DNA of 64,000 bases, taken from assembly GCF_047777955.1 (NCBI RefSeq), contig NZ_CP180537.1, positions 2,604,001 to 2,668,000 of the forward strand. Reading direction: 5' to 3'. The number at the start of each line of letters is the position of its first letter. Positions within the stretch are counted from its first letter, which is position 1. Shown in pieces: positions 52,287 to 61,370 of the stretch. This stretch comes from Didemnitutus sp047777955 (GTDB taxonomy: Bacteria; Verrucomicrobiota; Verrucomicrobiia; Opitutales; Opitutaceae). The notes beneath the pieces were generated by a model. That model was not told where the DNA came from. It did no database searches and was given only the letters and a program-made list of their open reading frames with translations. A program made the position numbers and the translations under genes.

Positions 52287-53783
52287 TCAGGATTGCTCTC
52301 GGGGGAAGATCGTCTGGCGGACCGCGTGCTGCCAGCCGCGGCGCAGCGCGGCGACACGGGCGGCGTCCATCTGCGGGCGATAAACCAGACCGGCCCGCGG
52401 CCGGGCCGCAAGCTCGTCGAGCGACGAAAACACGCCCAGGCCCAGCAGGCCCGCGCTGACGGCGCCGAAGGCCGAGCACTCGGCGAAGGGCGCCAGGCGC
52501 AGCTCCGCGCCCGTGACATCCGCGGTGAACTGCATGAGGAAGCGGTTGGCGGTCGGCCCACCGTCGGCATGGATCGCGGCGACCTCGATCCCGGCGTCGG
52601 CGCGCAGCGCCTGCAAGGCGTCGCCCAGCTGGAAGGCGATCGATTCCTGCGCGGCGCGCAGGACGTGGCGGCGGTCGCTGTGCGTGGTGAGGCCGACGAT
52701 CGCGGCGCGCGCATCCGCCTTCCAATACGGCAGGCCCAGTCCGGAAAACGCCGGCACGAGGTAGACGCCGCCGTTGTCGGGCAGCTCGGTCGCCATCGCC
52801 TCGACGCCATCGAGCCGGTCGACGAGCTTCAGCTGGTCGCGCAACCAGGTGAGCGTCGAAGCGGCTGCGATGATGATGCCCTCGAAGGCGTAGACGGGAC
52901 GGCCGTCGCGCACCCAGGCGAGCGCGGTGACCACGCCCTGCGCGGAGCGTCGGAACTCGGTGCCGAGATTGAGCAGCACCGAGGACCCCGTGCCCAGCGT
53001 GACCTTCGCGCTGCCGCGGGTGAAGCAACCGTGGGCGAACAGCGCGGCCTGCGAGTCGCCCATGACGCCGCAGATCGGCACCGCGCGCGGGAGCAGGCCG
53101 TCGAGCGTCGTCTCGCCGAAGCGCGCGAAGCTCTCGCGCACCTCCGGCAGCGCGCGCACGGGCACCTGCCAGAGCGCGCAAAGTTCCTCGTCCCAGCGCA
53201 GCCGGCGCACGTCGAACAGCAGCGTGCGGCTGGCGTTGGTCGGATCGCAGGCGAAAACCGCGCCGCGGGTGAGCCGGTGGATCAGGTAGGCGTCGATCGT
53301 GCCGATGACCGCCTCGCCGCTCTCCAGCTTCGCGCGCAGATCCGGGCGCTCGCGGACGAGCCACTGGAGCTTCGAGGCGGAGAAATACGGATCGATGCGC
53401 AAGCCGGTGCGCGACGCGACGAGCTCCTCGTGGCCGCCGGCGGACGCGGCCGCGCAGAGCGACTCGCTGCGGCGGCACTGCCAGACGATGGCGCGGTGCA
53501 GCGGGCGGCCCGTGGCGCGGTCGAACACGACGATCGTCTCGCGCTGGTTGGTGAGGCTGAAGCCGAGGATCTCCTTGGCATCGACGGCGTGCCGCGCGAG
53601 CAGGGCCCGCACGGTGGCGAGGACGTTCAGCCAGATTTCCTCGGCGTCGTGCTCCACCCACCCCGGCTGCGGATAGTGCTGCGCGTGGTCGCGCGATTCC
53701 TTGTCGAGCAGCCGTCCGTCCGTCGCGAAGAGCAGCGCCTTCGTGGCGGACGTGCTTTGGTCGACGACGAGGATCAGCGCCAT
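52287..53783 (-). CDS. FGGY-family carbohydrate kinase (glycerol-kinase-like)
   Basis: A 498-aa kinase. Motifs: LILVVDQSTSATKALLFATD (phosphate-1 loop), GFSLTNQRETIVVFDRATG, AIVWQCRRS, ICGVMGDSQAALFAHG, KVTLGTGSSVLLNLG and IHADGGPTANRFLMQFTADV, the FGGY signature region. Glycerol kinases are the nearest by motif. The operon partners, a ketol-isomerase-like protein and a split transketolase, instead point to a ketopentose such as D-xylulose, L-ribulose or D-apulose. D-apulose kinase with AptAB is the described precedent. Specificity is inferred. Confidence 0.87.
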   Translation of the reverse strand: MALILVVDQSTSATKALLFATDGRLLDKESRDHAQHYPQPGWVEHDAEEIWLNVLATVRALLARHAVDAKEILGFSLTNQRETIVVFDRATGRPLHRAIVWQCRRSESLCAAASAGGHEELVASRTGLRIDPYFSASKLQWLVRERPDLRAKLESGEAVIGTIDAYLIHRLTRGAVFACDPTNASRTLLFDVRRLRWDEELCALWQVPVRALPEVRESFARFGETTLDGLLPRAVPICGVMGDSQAALFAHGCFTRGSAKVTLGTGSSVLLNLGTEFRRSAQGVVTALAWVRDGRPVYAFEGIIIAAASTLTWLRDQLKLVDRLDGVEAMATELPDNGGVYLVPAFSGLGLPYWKADARAAIVGLTTHSDRRHVLRAAQESIAFQLGDALQALRADAGIEVAAIHADGGPTANRFLMQFTADVTGAELRLAPFAECSAFGAVSAGLLGLGVFSSLDELAARPRAGLVYRPQMDAARVAALRRGWQHAVRQTIFPREQS

Positions 53784-53786
53784 GGC

Positions 53787-54785
53787 TTACTTGAGCAGGG
53801 CGAGCGCGGTCTCGGCCAGCCCTTCCATCGAGATGCCGTAGTGGCGGAAGAGGTCGGCCTGGGCGCCGGTGACGGTGTCCTCGTCGGGGAAGCCCACCAT
53901 CTTGAAACGCGGGGCGAGTCCGGTCTGGAGCAGCGTGGAGGCGACGGCCTCCCCCAGGCCGCCGGCGAGCATGTGCTCCTCGACGGTGACGATGGCGCGG
54001 CACTCGCGCGCGGCGGCGAGAACCGCCGCGGTGTCGAGGGGCTTGATCGTGTGCAGGCTCAGCACGCGGGCCGACACGCCTTGGGCGGCCAGGGCGGCGG
54101 CGGCGAGCAGCGCGTGGACGACGGTCTCGCCGCTGGCGAGGAACGCGACGTCGTTGCCGGCGCGCAGCGGGATCGCCTTGCCGGCTTCGAACGTCGCCCC
54201 CGCGGGCGTGACGTCGAGCATCGCGGCCTTGCCGAAGCGCAGGAACACCGGGCGCGTCGCCTGCGCGGCGAAGCGCACCGCCTCGCGGGTCTCGAAATTG
54301 TCGGCTGGCGCCAGGATCGTGACGTTGTGGATCGCGCGCAGCACCGCGAAGTCGTGCAGCGAGTGGTGCGTCGAGCCGAGCGCGCCGTAGCTGACGCCCG
54401 CGCTGATGCCGACGAGCACGGCGGGGACGTTCGAGTAGCAGACGTCGTTCTTGATCTGCTCGAGCGAGCGCGCGGTGAGGAAGCAGGACGGCGAGACGCC
54501 GAAGGCCTTCTTGCCGCACGCCGCGAGGCCGGCGGTGATGCCGACGAGGTTTTGCTCGGCGATGCCGACCTCGACGATCTGCTGCGGCAACGCTTTGCCG
54601 AACGGGGCGAGCTTGCCGGAGCCGCGCGAGTCGGACGTGACCGCGACGACGTTGCGATCGGCGGTGGCGAGCGCCTGCAGCGTGTCGGCGAACTCCTCGA
54701 GATTGGCGCGCCCTTTCTTCAGGCCGAGCTTCTCCACCATGGCCTTGGCGGCCGGCGTGAACATGGACGGGGCGGGCGCGCTCAT
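53787..54785 (-). CDS. Split transketolase, C-terminal subunit
   Basis: A 332-aa protein carrying the transketolase pyrimidine-binding and C-terminal domains. Motifs: VVAVTSDSRGSGKLAPFG, IVEVGIAEQNLVGITAGLAA with the catalytic Glu, GVSYGALGSTHHSLHDFAVL and TVEEHMLAGGLGEAVA. It pairs with the N-terminal subunit encoded immediately upstream (ATGA overlap) to form one thiamine-diphosphate enzyme that moves a two-carbon ketol unit. Described split pairs of this size include apulose-4-phosphate transketolase AptAB. It lies 3 bp before the FGGY kinase. Confidence 0.88.
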   Translation of the reverse strand: MSAPAPSMFTPAAKAMVEKLGLKKGRANLEEFADTLQALATADRNVVAVTSDSRGSGKLAPFGKALPQQIVEVGIAEQNLVGITAGLAACGKKAFGVSPSCFLTARSLEQIKNDVCYSNVPAVLVGISAGVSYGALGSTHHSLHDFAVLRAIHNVTILAPADNFETREAVRFAAQATRPVFLRFGKAAMLDVTPAGATFEAGKAIPLRAGNDVAFLASGETVVHALLAAAALAAQGVSARVLSLHTIKPLDTAAVLAAARECRAIVTVEEHMLAGGLGEAVASTLLQTGLAPRFKMVGFPDEDTVTGAQADLFRHYGISMEGLAETALALLK

Positions 54786-55615
54786 GCGGAGGTCTCCCGG
54801 AATTTCTGCTCGGCCGCATCGAGCTCCGCGATGGCCTGCGCGAGCTCGGCGTCGCTCGGCACGCCGTGGTGCCATTTGCCGACGTTCTCCATGAAGCTGA
54901 CGCCCTTCCCTTTCACGGTGTTGGCGATGACGAAAAGCGGCTTGCCGGGATGCGGCGTCGTGAGCGCGGCGGTCAGCGCGGCGTAGTCGTGGCCGTCGAC
55001 GGTGCGCACCTCCCAGCCGAAGGCGCGCCATTTCTCGTCGAGCGGTTCGTTCGACATGACGTCGCGCGTGTGGCCGGTGATCTGGAGCGTGTTGTGGTCG
55101 AGGATGGCGACGAGGTTGTCCAAATCGTAGTGCGCGCCGGCCATCGCGGCCTCCCAGTTCGAACCCTCCGCGAGTTCGCCGTCGCCGAGCAGGGTGAAGA
55201 CGCGGTAGCCCGCGCCATCCATCTTTGCCGCCAGCGCCATGCCGAGGCAGATCGGCAGGCCGTGGCCGAGCGCGCCGGTGTTCATCTCCATGCCGCGGAT
55301 TTTCCGCGTCGGATGGCCGACATAGTAACTGCGGTAGTGGCAGACGGTGTTCAGGTCCGCATCGGGGAAGTAACCGCGATCGGACATCACGGCGTAGAGC
55401 GCCTCGACGCAGTGGCCCTTGCTCTGCACGTAGCGATCGCGCGTCGGCGCGGCGACGGTCTCGGGCGTGAGCGCGAGGACGCGGTTGTAGAGGACGTTGA
55501 GGATGTCGAGGCACGACAGCCCGCCGCCGGTGTGTCCCGCGCCGGCCTCGTGGATGAGGCACAGCATGCGGCGGCGGAGCGCGAAGGCCTTGAGCGCGAG
55601 GTCGCGGTCGGTCAT
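54782..55615 (-). CDS. Split transketolase, N-terminal thiamine-diphosphate subunit
   Basis: A 277-aa protein with the pyrophosphate-binding domain: CLIHEAGAGHTGGGLSCLDI, RDRYVQSKGHCVEALYAVM, GALGHGLPICLGMALAAKM and the ThDP motif LLGDGELAEGSNWEAAMAG...LDHN. KGKGVSFMENVGKWHHGVP closes the active site. It lies 1 bp after the isomerase-like gene and overlaps the C-terminal subunit gene. The two chains together make up a full transketolase. Confidence 0.9.
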   Translation of the reverse strand: MTDRDLALKAFALRRRMLCLIHEAGAGHTGGGLSCLDILNVLYNRVLALTPETVAAPTRDRYVQSKGHCVEALYAVMSDRGYFPDADLNTVCHYRSYYVGHPTRKIRGMEMNTGALGHGLPICLGMALAAKMDGAGYRVFTLLGDGELAEGSNWEAAMAGAHYDLDNLVAILDHNTLQITGHTRDVMSNEPLDEKWRAFGWEVRTVDGHDYAALTAALTTPHPGKPLFVIANTVKGKGVSFMENVGKWHHGVPSDAELAQAIAELDAAEQKFRETSA

Positions 55616-55616
55616 G

Positions 55617-57041
55617 TCACTCCTGCGGCGCGCCGTGGTGGTAGACTTCCCAGCCGAGGTAACGCTCGAACGCCTCCGCCAGCACGCCCGCGGTGCGCGA
55701 GGCGTTCATGACGACGTGGTGCTCGAAGCCCTCGCGGCAGACGTAGCGCATCAGCTTCTGCAGCTGCGGCACGCGCGCGACGGCGCGGTTGCCGAAGGTC
55801 TTGAGGTCGTCGTTCGTGAGCTCGCCCTCGCCGACGTAGGTGCGGATCTTGCCCGAGACGTCGTCGGTGGTGATGCGCCCGTAGGTCAGCGGCGCGGCCG
55901 GGGTGCGTCCGTCGAGCGCGCCCCAGGTGTTCTCGACGCCGAGCGTCGAGCCGAGGATGGGCGCGTTGAGGATCTTGATGTCGGGCAGGAACGACTTCGC
56001 CCAGTTGCCGCAGTGGAACAGCACGCACTTGTCGTCCGCGGCGCCGTAGTTGTTGTTCCAGTCGACGAGCGCGCTCGGGGACTGCGACGCGAGCTGCATG
56101 GCATACATCGTGAGCACGCCGGTGACGTCGACCTCGCACGCGCTGGGGAGGAACTGCTCGCTCATCATGCTCATGCTCGTGCAGACGTTGCAGCCGTGGT
56201 TGGCCTGCAGCGAAGTCCAGCACTGGATGGCGGTGGCGTCGAGGTGGTTGGCGGCGACGAAGTCGTCGAGCACGACGCCGAGGCGCGCCATCTGCGCGAG
56301 CTTGGCGGGCGGGACGGCGGTGGCGTTGGCGTAGGCGCGGATCTCGTCGATCTTGGCGACCAGCTTGGCGTCCTTGTCGCCGAGCTTGCCGGCGGCGCCG
56401 AGGATCTCGGAGAGGTCGACGGTGGTGACGCTGATGCCGTTGCGCTCGAGAATTTTTTCCGAGTAGCGGACGGTGTTGAACGCGCCCGGGCGCGCGCCGA
56501 CGGCGCCGATGCGGACCTTGCGCAAGCCCTGCACGACGCGGCAGACGGCGACGAAATTCGCGAGGTCGGCCTTGAAGCTCGGATCGCTCGGGTGCACGAC
56601 ATGCTTGGTCGTGAGCGTGTAGGCGATGCCGGCCTGGCGGAGGTTGTTGCAGACGGAAATCTTGCCGCACCACGAATCGCGGCGGCGCACGACGTCGAGC
56701 TTGTCGAGGTCGTCCGGGTAGCCCTGCACGAGCACGGGCACGTTGAGACTGGCGAGCTTCAGCGTGTCGGCCACGCCCTTCTCGTCGCCGAAGTTCGGCA
56801 GGCACACGAGCACGCCGCTGAGGCGGTCGCGGTGCTGGCGGAAGAGCTCGGCGCACTGGCGGGCGTCGTGATGCGTCTCGACGCCGCCGAGCTTGGTCGC
56901 GGCCGGGTCGAGCATGACGGCCTCGAGGCCGAGCTCGGCAAAAAGCTTCGTGATGTCGGCGCGCGCATCGGGCACGAGGCGGTCGGGAAAGAAATCGCGG
57001 TTGCCGAAGATGACGCCGAGCGTCACGGAGGTTTTTTTCAT
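55617..57041 (-). CDS. L-fucose/D-arabinose-isomerase-family protein
   Basis: A 474-aa cytosolic protein with the fucose isomerase fold: N-terminal MKKTSVTLGVIFGNRDFFPD, central GVLVCLPNFGDEKGVAD and VLVQGYPDDLDKLDVVRRRD, then GAVGARPGAFNTVRYSE. The C-terminal metal-binding domain has CEVDVTGVLTMYAMQLAS, VLFHCGNWAKSF and EGFEHHVVMNAS. Family members isomerise aldoses to ketoses, but many homologues are uncharacterised. First gene of the operon that continues with the split transketolase and FGGY kinase, so it may make the ketose that the kinase phosphorylates. Divergent from an AraC regulator. Confidence 0.83.
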   Translation of the reverse strand: MKKTSVTLGVIFGNRDFFPDRLVPDARADITKLFAELGLEAVMLDPAATKLGGVETHHDARQCAELFRQHRDRLSGVLVCLPNFGDEKGVADTLKLASLNVPVLVQGYPDDLDKLDVVRRRDSWCGKISVCNNLRQAGIAYTLTTKHVVHPSDPSFKADLANFVAVCRVVQGLRKVRIGAVGARPGAFNTVRYSEKILERNGISVTTVDLSEILGAAGKLGDKDAKLVAKIDEIRAYANATAVPPAKLAQMARLGVVLDDFVAANHLDATAIQCWTSLQANHGCNVCTSMSMMSEQFLPSACEVDVTGVLTMYAMQLASQSPSALVDWNNNYGAADDKCVLFHCGNWAKSFLPDIKILNAPILGSTLGVENTWGALDGRTPAAPLTYGRITTDDVSGKIRTYVGEGELTNDDLKTFGNRAVARVPQLQKLMRYVCREGFEHHVVMNASRTAGVLAEAFERYLGWEVYHHGAPQE

Positions 57042-57139
57042 GATAACAGCGGCGCGGATTCACGCCCGCGTCGGATGGGGCTAGTGAGTTGGGAAATGGC
57101 GGGGTGTGCGCGGTCGCAGTTGACCGGGAGAAAAAGACT

Positions 57140-57203
57140 ATCCTAACTTCCGGGTGGTTTCTTCCGCGTTTGCGCCTAATTCTGCCGGAATCCTAAGCCG
57201 GAA
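57140..57203. promoter_or_regulatory. Repeated CCTAA-N-CCGG motifs in the divergent AraC promoter
   Basis: Three related motifs: ATCCTAACTTCCGG (57140-57153), GCCTAATTCTGCCGG (57174-57188) and ATCCTAAGCCGGAA (57190-57203). The last ends 4 bp before the AraC start codon. ATCCTAAGTTCCG recurs at 61302-61314 upstream of the second TonB receptor. Candidate binding sites for the AraC paralogues encoded at 57208 and 63245. Confidence 0.5.
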
Positions 57204-57207
57204 AACG

Positions 57208-58071
57208 ATGGTTCAATTCGACCCCAACCGCCCCGATTTCACGCCCTACGGTTTCACCTGCGTGCGGTGGAATCCGTCGCCCATGCGGCGGCCGGATCAC
57301 CACAACGAGATCGAGGTCAATCTCCTTCAATCCGGCTGGGTGATCTACCTCCTCGGCGGCCGCAAGGTGCGGCTCCCGGCCGGGACGCTGAGCCTGTTCT
57401 GGGCGGCGATTCCGCACCAGATCATCGATTTCGGCCCGAAGACGGAATACTTCGTCGCCACCATCCCGCTCTCGTGGTTTCTCCAATGCCGGCTCTCTGA
57501 GCGGTTCGTGCAGCGGCTGCTGCAGGGCGAGGTGCTGATGGAGCGGACCGACGGGCGCGCCGCGTTCGACGAATCGCTGTTCGCCCAGTGGGAGCACGAT
57601 CTCGAGAACGCGAACGACAAGGTCCGGGACATCGTCATGCTCGAGATCGAAGCGCGGCTGCGGCGACTCGAGTCGCGGCTCCCGCACAACGCCGAGGCCC
57701 GCAAGAAGCAGCGTCTCTCGCTCCACGCGGGCGGCCTGAACAAGGTCGAACAGATGGCCTGCCTGGTCGCGCAGCGCTACACGGAGCAGCTGACGGTCGC
57801 GCAGATCAGCGAGGCCGTGGGCCTGCATCCGAACTACGCGATGAATCTTTTCAAGAAGGCGTTCGGGACCACGCTCATCGACTACATCACGAACCACCGC
57901 GTGTCGCACGCGCAGCGCCTGCTCGCCACGACCGACGAGAAGATCGTCGATATCGCGTTCAGCTCGGGCTTCAACTCGATCAGCCGCTTCAACGAGGCCT
58001 TCCGCCGCGCCTGCGGCTGCACGCCCCGCGAGTATCGCGAGGAGCACGAGACTTCCGAGACGGAACGCTGA
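57208..58071 (+). CDS. AraC-family transcriptional regulator, paralogue 1
   Basis: A 287-aa regulator from the ATG at 57208; an upstream ATG at 57154 would place the candidate operator motifs inside the gene. Cupin-like N-terminal domain: PDHHNEIEVNLLQSGWVIYL, SLFWAAIPHQIIDF. The C-terminal double helix-turn-helix is AQISEAVGLHPNYAMNLFKK and VDIAFSSGFNSISRFNEAFR, ending GCTPREYREE. It is strongly similar to the partial protein at 63245. Divergent from the twelve-gene operon that starts with the isomerase-like gene, so it likely controls it. Confidence 0.92.
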   Translation: MVQFDPNRPDFTPYGFTCVRWNPSPMRRPDHHNEIEVNLLQSGWVIYLLGGRKVRLPAGTLSLFWAAIPHQIIDFGPKTEYFVATIPLSWFLQCRLSERFVQRLLQGEVLMERTDGRAAFDESLFAQWEHDLENANDKVRDIVMLEIEARLRRLESRLPHNAEARKKQRLSLHAGGLNKVEQMACLVAQRYTEQLTVAQISEAVGLHPNYAMNLFKKAFGTTLIDYITNHRVSHAQRLLATTDEKIVDIAFSSGFNSISRFNEAFRRACGCTPREYREEHETSETER

Positions 58072-58146
58072 GGCGCAGCGCCGCGGTCGGGCGCCGAGGC
58101 GACGCCGCCCGCGGCCGCGTTGGCCGGAGCGAGGCCGCCGGCCAGG

Positions 58147-58199
58147 AAAAAGCCCCGGGGGCCGAGCCGCGCTGCAACACACGGCGAGCCCCCGGGGCC
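58147..58199 (-). terminator. Rho-independent terminator after TonB receptor 2
   Basis: On the minus strand, GCCCCGGGGGCTCGCCG and CGGCTCGGCCCCCGGGGC pair in a long GC stem around a 12-nt loop and are followed by TTTTT. It lies 20 bp past the receptor stop codon. It also lies about 80 bp downstream of the convergent AraC gene. Confidence 0.85.
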
Positions 58200-58219
58200 G
58201 AAGCAAACGAAACCCAAAC

Positions 58220-60928
58220 TCAGTAGCGCAGCGTGATGCTCGCCATCAGCTGCCGGCCATCGAGGTAGATGTTCGACGGGAACTGCTTCGAGCCGTAGGC
58301 TTGGTAGCGAAGCGCGTTGGTGAGGTTCACGCCCTGGATGGCGATCTGGACGTTCTTCGTGATGTTGTAGTTCAACGAGGCGTCGAGGTCGGCGTAGCCC
58401 ATCATCACCTGGTTGAGCAGACCGGTGTTCACGAAGTAGGCGAAGCCGGTGACGAAGTCGGAGCGGTAGTTGTAGGCGATGCGGCCGGAGAACGGGCCCT
58501 TTTCATACATCGCGATCAGGTTGTAGCTGCGCTTCGAGAGGTTCGTCAGCGGGGCGTTCACGGGCGTGCCGACGCCGGAGACCGTCGTGGGCGTCGAGCT
58601 GTCGACGTAGGTGTAGTTGGCCTGGAGGCCGAGACCGTCGAAGGGCGCGGGCAGGTAGTTGAAGAAGTGCTGGAAGCCGAACTCCGTGCCCTTGATCTTC
58701 GCCGGGTTCAGGTTCTTCGACGTGCGGATGAGGTAGCTGACGCCGTCGTAGGTGCGCTGCTCGGAGAAGTTGCCGATGAAGCCGGTGACGTCCTTCTGGA
58801 AGCCGGCCACGTAGAACACGTCCGACTTGTTCGGGTAGTATTCGAGCGAGAGGTCGTAGCTGGTGGCGCGCACGGGCTTGAGGTCCGGGTTGCCCTGCGA
58901 ACCGGAGTTCAGATTCGGGTCGACCGGATTGGCGTTGAGCGTCAGCGAGGGCGAGAGCGAGCCGAAGGTGGGGCGCGTGATCGTCTTCGACGCGGCGGCG
59001 CGGAGGTAGAGCTTGTCGGAGAGCTTCAGGCGGGCGTTGAAGCTCGGCAGGTAATCCCAGTAGGAACTGGTGAGCGCGAGCGGCACGGCGGTGGCGGCGC
59101 TGGCGCCCTTGTAGCCCTTGAGGTTCTCCTTCGTCTGCACGGCGCGGAGGCCGACGTTGCCGTCGATCTGGTAGCCGGCGACCTTGGCCGAGAACTGCGG
59201 CATGAGGTAGAAGGCCGTGGTGGTCTCCTTGATGTCGAAGAGGCTGAGCGGATTCACCACCGCGGAGGTGTCGGGCGTGTTGGTGGCGTTGTAGGCCTTG
59301 TAGAGCGCGTTCGCGTCGCGCATGATGCGCGTGTCGGAGACCCAGAACTGCTGGATCTGCGGCTGGCTGTAGCCGGAGAACATGTTCTGGATCGGCGACG
59401 GGCGCCAGAGGTTCGAATACTGGCTGAGGAGATTGGCCGACGACGGGATCGAGAACGAGCCGAGGAAGAGGCCGGTCGGCATGTTGTCGCTCGTGGTGGT
59501 CGCGTAGCGGAAGCCGGCGGCGATCTTCGAGAGAATGCCCTTGGCGAGGTTGTATTCGCCGTCGACGCGCGCGGCGCGACCCTCGGTGTTGGACGGGAAG
59601 AGGCGGTAGTTGACCTGCGAGAGACGGTAGACGCTCGGGTCCATCAGGCTCACGCCGGCGACGGAGATGGACGGGATGTCGCCACCGAGGTCGTAGGTGA
59701 GCGACGGGATGGAGACGGACGCGAAGACGAGATTGTTATAGAAGCGGTTCGAGCTCGTGTAGCGGTTGGCGTCGAAGTTGAGCGTCAGGTCGCCGTTGGT
59801 GTAGCGGCCGCCGAAGTTCGACATGTCGAGCTTGTTCTGCAGGTCGCGGATCAGGCCGTAGGCGGTGGCGGTGGTGTTGAGGAACGTCGCGCGGCGGACG
59901 GCGGTGGTGCTGCCGTCGAACATCACCGTGGAGCCGGCGAGGACATTGGCCACGGGGTGCGAGGTGCTGAACTGGACCGTGTCCTGGATGTTGCGCCACT
60001 TGTTGGGATTGTAGCCGGCATAGAGCGAGAGGTTCTTCGTCGGCTGCCACTGTAGCACGATGTTGTAGCCCTGGGTCTTGAACTCGCCGTAGGCGGAGCT
60101 GTTGGTGTAGCCGCCGGAGGTGAGCGCGGTGGAGGAGACGTTGGCATTGGGCGTGGGATTGCCGATGCCGATCGAATCCTCGCGCCACGGCGTCGTGATG
60201 TCGCTGATCGCGACGAGCACGCCGACCTTGCCGAATTCCGTCTTGGTCGAGGCGTTGGCGAAAACGTTGTAGTTCTGCGCCAGTCCGTCCTTCAGGGTCG
60301 AGTAGGTCGTGCCGGCGGTGACGCCAGCGCCGAAGCCCTCGGCGAAGTCGAACGGCTTGCGCATGCGCACATCGACGAGGCCACCGAGACCGCCGTCGAT
60401 CTGGTTCGCGGCGGAAGTCTTGTAGACGTCGATGCCGGCGATGAGCGCGGAGGGAATCTGGGAGTAGTCGAAGGTGCGCTGGCCCACGCCGACGCCGGCG
60501 GTGCCGTTGGCGATGCCGCCGGGCGTGATGACCTCGCGGCCGTCAAGCGTGTTCACGATCTGGTTGAGGCCGTGGATCGTCACCGCGCCGTTGCCGCCGA
60601 GGCCGGAGAAGGTGTGCGCCAGCTGCACGCCGGGGACGCGCGAGAGCGCGTAGGAGACGTTGACGTCGGGGAGCTTGTCGATGTCGCTCGCGACGATCGA
60701 GTCGACGAGCTGGAGGTTCGACTGCTTGATCTCGGCCGCCGACGCGAGACTGGCGCGCAGGCCGGTCACCTTATACTCGGCGAGCTGGACGACCTTCTCG
60801 TCCTTCGCCGGCGCGGGGGAGTTTTCCTTGGGCTCGGCCGGCGCGAGTTGCGCCGAAGCGGGCAGCAGTGAAGTCAACAGGAGGGAGGTCAGCGCGCCCC
60901 TCCGGAGGGATGACGGATTGATTTGCAT
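58220..60928 (-). CDS. TonB-dependent outer-membrane receptor, second copy
   Basis: A 902-aa receptor. Signal peptide about 1-27 (ALTSLLLTSLLPASAQ), and QLAEYKVTGLRASLASAAEI in the TonB-box/linker region. The plug has DIDKLPDVNVSYALSRVPGV, VTIHGLNQIVNTLDGRE and YKTSAANQIDGGLGGLVDV. The beta barrel ends in a terminal aromatic residue (ASITLRY). It belongs to the same family as the receptor at 6943, with nearly the same linker motif. It stands alone between its own terminator and a 442-bp upstream gap, so it is probably a single-gene transcript. Substrate unknown; position suggests sugars handled by the AraC-controlled operons on both sides. Confidence 0.92.
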   Translation of the reverse strand: MQINPSSLRRGALTSLLLTSLLPASAQLAPAEPKENSPAPAKDEKVVQLAEYKVTGLRASLASAAEIKQSNLQLVDSIVASDIDKLPDVNVSYALSRVPGVQLAHTFSGLGGNGAVTIHGLNQIVNTLDGREVITPGGIANGTAGVGVGQRTFDYSQIPSALIAGIDVYKTSAANQIDGGLGGLVDVRMRKPFDFAEGFGAGVTAGTTYSTLKDGLAQNYNVFANASTKTEFGKVGVLVAISDITTPWREDSIGIGNPTPNANVSSTALTSGGYTNSSAYGEFKTQGYNIVLQWQPTKNLSLYAGYNPNKWRNIQDTVQFSTSHPVANVLAGSTVMFDGSTTAVRRATFLNTTATAYGLIRDLQNKLDMSNFGGRYTNGDLTLNFDANRYTSSNRFYNNLVFASVSIPSLTYDLGGDIPSISVAGVSLMDPSVYRLSQVNYRLFPSNTEGRAARVDGEYNLAKGILSKIAAGFRYATTTSDNMPTGLFLGSFSIPSSANLLSQYSNLWRPSPIQNMFSGYSQPQIQQFWVSDTRIMRDANALYKAYNATNTPDTSAVVNPLSLFDIKETTTAFYLMPQFSAKVAGYQIDGNVGLRAVQTKENLKGYKGASAATAVPLALTSSYWDYLPSFNARLKLSDKLYLRAAASKTITRPTFGSLSPSLTLNANPVDPNLNSGSQGNPDLKPVRATSYDLSLEYYPNKSDVFYVAGFQKDVTGFIGNFSEQRTYDGVSYLIRTSKNLNPAKIKGTEFGFQHFFNYLPAPFDGLGLQANYTYVDSSTPTTVSGVGTPVNAPLTNLSKRSYNLIAMYEKGPFSGRIAYNYRSDFVTGFAYFVNTGLLNQVMMGYADLDASLNYNITKNVQIAIQGVNLTNALRYQAYGSKQFPSNIYLDGRQLMASITLRY

Positions 60929-61301
60929 GGCAGGTGAACCACACCGCCGGGCCGCGGAAGCGCGGACACGGCGGGACGTGGTCGAGGGTTGGGGTTTGGA
61001 CGTGAACGAAACGGTCGTGGGATCCGGTTGAAGGGGGATCGAAAGTCGCGTGGCGCGGGCCGGAGGCCTTCGTCACGCGTGTTCCGCGTGGATCTGCACG
61101 CGGGTCAGCGCGAACGCGCGCAAGGCGGAAGACTCAGTGTCGTGGCAGCGAGCGCCGGGCGGGGCGGAGGGGAAATTCGTGGCAGCGGTGGCTCGGACGG
61201 CGCCGGAAACGGCGGGACCGAAGGTGGGGTTGGGGTGACGGTGCGCACCCTAACGCATTATTCCACTAAGGGCCTCCGGTCTTCCCAGGAAAACTTCCAG
61301 C

Positions 61302-61314
61302 ATCCTAAGTTCCG
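61302..61314. promoter_or_regulatory. ATCCTAAGTTCCG motif upstream of TonB receptor 2
   Basis: Located in the 442-bp gap (60929-61370) between the receptor and the beta-helix gene, 374 bp upstream of the receptor start. It matches the motifs in the AraC promoter at 57140-57203. The rest of the gap contains no gene that I can support; a loose inverted pair CCCTAA...TAAGGG lies at about 61248-61272. Confidence 0.4.
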
Positions 61315-61370
61315 TCGAGCGCGACCGCCCCTAAATCACGCCGCCGCGCGGCGGACGACTGCTCATTTCC

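Noticed and set aside
57154..57207. Upstream ATG start for AraC paralogue 1
   Set aside because: It would add 18 residues with no family similarity and would place the repeated CCTAA/CCGG motifs inside the coding sequence.
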